This document shows positions 62,768 through 64,000 of a stretch of DNA of 64,000 bases, piece after piece. The notes beneath the pieces are model-generated. The model ran no database searches. It saw nothing but the letters and a program-made list of their open reading frames with translations, and had not been told where the DNA came from. Both the position numbers and the translations under genes were made by a program. The DNA is from Ophiura sarsii (lineage: Eukaryota > Echinodermata > Ophiuroidea > Amphilepidida > Ophiuridae): assembly GCA_035610835.1 (NCBI GenBank), contig CM069445.1:36718656-36782655 (forward strand). The letters run 5' to 3'. Position 1 is the stretch's first letter. Every line of letters begins with the position of its first letter.

Positions 62768-62880
62768 TTGACTTTAATGCTGAGCAGGAAATCAACTCTC
62801 ATTGGTCTGTTTTAGGATCCTAGGCTGAACATGTTTCGTTAAGTAATTCTTTGCCAAATCCTTTTATAATTTTATGGAAA
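62768..62880. promoter_or_regulatory. Half orphan promoter at the unit 3 deletion junction
   Basis: Only the second ATTGG (near 62799) and GGATCC (near 62815) with the AT-rich TTTTATAATTTTATGG remain; the first pair was removed by the deletion. Confidence 0.55.
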
Positions 62881-62929
62881 ATATTTCCTTGTTTGTAAAG
62901 GAAAAGGAGCATTTGTTTGTAAATATTTT

Positions 62930-63700
62930 TTTGTATATATATATATATGTTTTGTATTGTCTTTGGTTTGTTTTTGTTTTGTGTTTGGATTGATTTTTAA
63001 TTGTGTTGTATTTTTGCTCTGGTTTTATTTTGTTTTCGGTTCGTTTTTGTTTTGTTTTGTTTTGGTTTTTATCGGGGTTTTTGTTTATTGTTTTCCCTGC
63101 TTTGCGTTTTTCTTTTTTGCTTTGATTTGTTTTAGGTTTATTTTAGTTGTGGTGGTGGTGTTGGTGTGTTGGTGGTGGGTGGGTGGGGGGGGGGGGGGGG
63201 TGCTTCGGGGGGGGGGGGGGGGGTGGGGGGGGGTTGCTTCGTTTTGATTTGTTGATGCTTTAGTTTGGTTTGCTTTTGTTTTGTTTGTTTGGGGGTTTGT
63301 TGGTGTGTTTTTTGCTTTGCTTTATTTCGTGTTGATTTGTTTTGCTTTGCTTTGTTTTGTTTGTTTGTGGTTTTTTGTGTGGTTTTTTTTGCTTTGCTTT
63401 GCTTTGTTTCGTTTTGTTTTGAATTGTTATGTAATGGTTCGTTTTGATTTCTTTTGTTTTGTTTTGTGGGTTGTTGCTGTTTTGTTTTGTCTTTTCGCTT
63501 CTCTTTTTGTTCAATTTTTAGGTTTTAAAAATAAAAAATATTCGGGTTTTTGCTTTTGTTTCGTTTCGTTTTTGTTTTGTTTTGTTGATGGTTTGTTTTA
63601 CTTTTCTTTGTTTTGTAGATGGGTTGTTTTGCTTTATTTTAATTCATTTTGTTGCTGTTGTTGTTTTGTGTGATGTTTTTTGGGGTTTTGTTATGTTTTG
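62930..63700. repeat. Partial fourth T/G-rich spacer, diverged
   Basis: Begins with a (TA)n stretch at 62934-62948, carries longer G runs (63186-63232), and differs more from the other spacers, as expected at the edge of a homogenised array. Ends at the transposon copy. Confidence 0.9.
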
Positions 63701-63701
63701 T

Positions 63702-64000
63702 AGGGACATTAAGTGGTGTTGAAAATTTTAAATGTTTAAAAATTTACTTCAGAATTCAAGATGAACATTAAAAAATTGCCATTATTGTTGTTTCTACTAA
63801 CAAAAACACGGCAAAACTTGATTAAAACAATATCATCGCTATTTATTGAAAAACGCCCTCTGCAAATATGTATCACGCGCCTACTGCAGGATACTGTCGG
63901 ACGTAAAATGCTCGTCGCGGCTGTACGAGCATTTTTGAATCGACGTTTTCTTGTACAAAGAGGGCTGATTTTTCTTAATCCTTATAGGTGTAAGTTCATT
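63702..64000. repeat. TTAA-type MITE family C, copy 2 (cut by window end)
   Basis: AGGGACATTAAGTGGTGTTG through TTATAGGTGTAAGTTCAT aligns with 32527-32845 at about 90 percent. The left flank is TTTTGT, not TTAA, so this edge may be a rearrangement breakpoint. It contains the variant hairpin AAAATGCTCGT / ACGAGCATTTT (63905-63935). Confidence 0.9.

Larger units (their letters stand above)
59221..63700. repeat. Histone tandem repeat unit 3, H2A and H2B deleted
   Basis: Runs as unit 2 through H1 and its upstream spacer to CAGTCAC at 62761-62767. It then jumps to TTGACTTTAATGCTGAGCAG, which normally lies inside the orphan promoter of the next unit. H2A, H2B and about 2.3 kb are missing. A second T/G-rich spacer follows until 63700. 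Confidence 0.92.

Noticed and set aside
1..64000. CRISPR arrays, operons, prophage or bacterial signals
   Set aside because: Spliced genes, histone stem-loops, SINEs and LINEs show animal nuclear DNA; repeats here are transposons and minisatellites.

Overview
The window is animal (metazoan) nuclear DNA. It has spliced genes with GT-AG introns, replication-type histone genes ending in the metazoan 3' stem-loop, degenerate LINEs, tRNA-derived SINEs and very many small inverted-repeat DNA elements. The histones are sperm-type: H1 and H2B carry SP(K/R)-type N-terminal motifs and are arginine-rich, a pattern best known from echinoderms. The most likely source is therefore an echinoderm or a close relative. 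The species cannot be fixed from the sequence alone.

Layout. (1) 1-3338: intergenic DNA with a long hairpin and three inverted-repeat elements. (2) 3374-23758, minus strand: a complete gene of 15 coding exons (1,123 codons plus stop) for a C3orf20-like protein with a FAM194 domain. I rebuilt the exon chain from splice sites and phase. Its introns hold many nested non-autonomous transposons, a 5'-truncated LINE with a clear target-site duplication, and a decayed duplicate of exon 6. (3) 23759-32991: intergenic DNA with MITEs, SINEs, a hAT-type element with an 8-bp target duplication, and LINE pol fragments. (4) 32992-39583, plus strand: a complete 8-exon gene for the kinetochore protein CENP-K (281 aa), followed at once by three degenerate copies of its last exon. 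(5) 40000-48530: a transposon-rich desert containing a 4.0-kb foldback element (42952-46950) with kilobase-scale arms, a TGATCA-rich minisatellite core and a nested TTAA-flanked MITE.

(6) 48530-63700: a tandem array of about 5.3-kb units. Each full unit has H1 (minus), H2A (minus) and H2B (plus), the last two divergently transcribed. No H3 or H4 is present. Each unit also contains a histone-style promoter cluster with no histone gene beside it and a 1.5-kb, strongly T/G-rich spacer. Units 1 and 2 are complete but flawed in different ways: H1 of unit 1 is frameshifted, H2A of unit 1 has an extra Ala codon, and H2A of unit 2 has a 149-bp partial duplication. Unit 3 has lost H2A and H2B by deletion, and after 63701 the window passes into a second copy of a transposon also seen at 32527.

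How the genes relate: H1, H2A and H2B would be co-expressed in S phase or in male germ cells for sperm chromatin. CENP-K works at the inner kinetochore. The C3orf20-like protein is of unknown function. Nothing in the sequence shows that the three loci work together.
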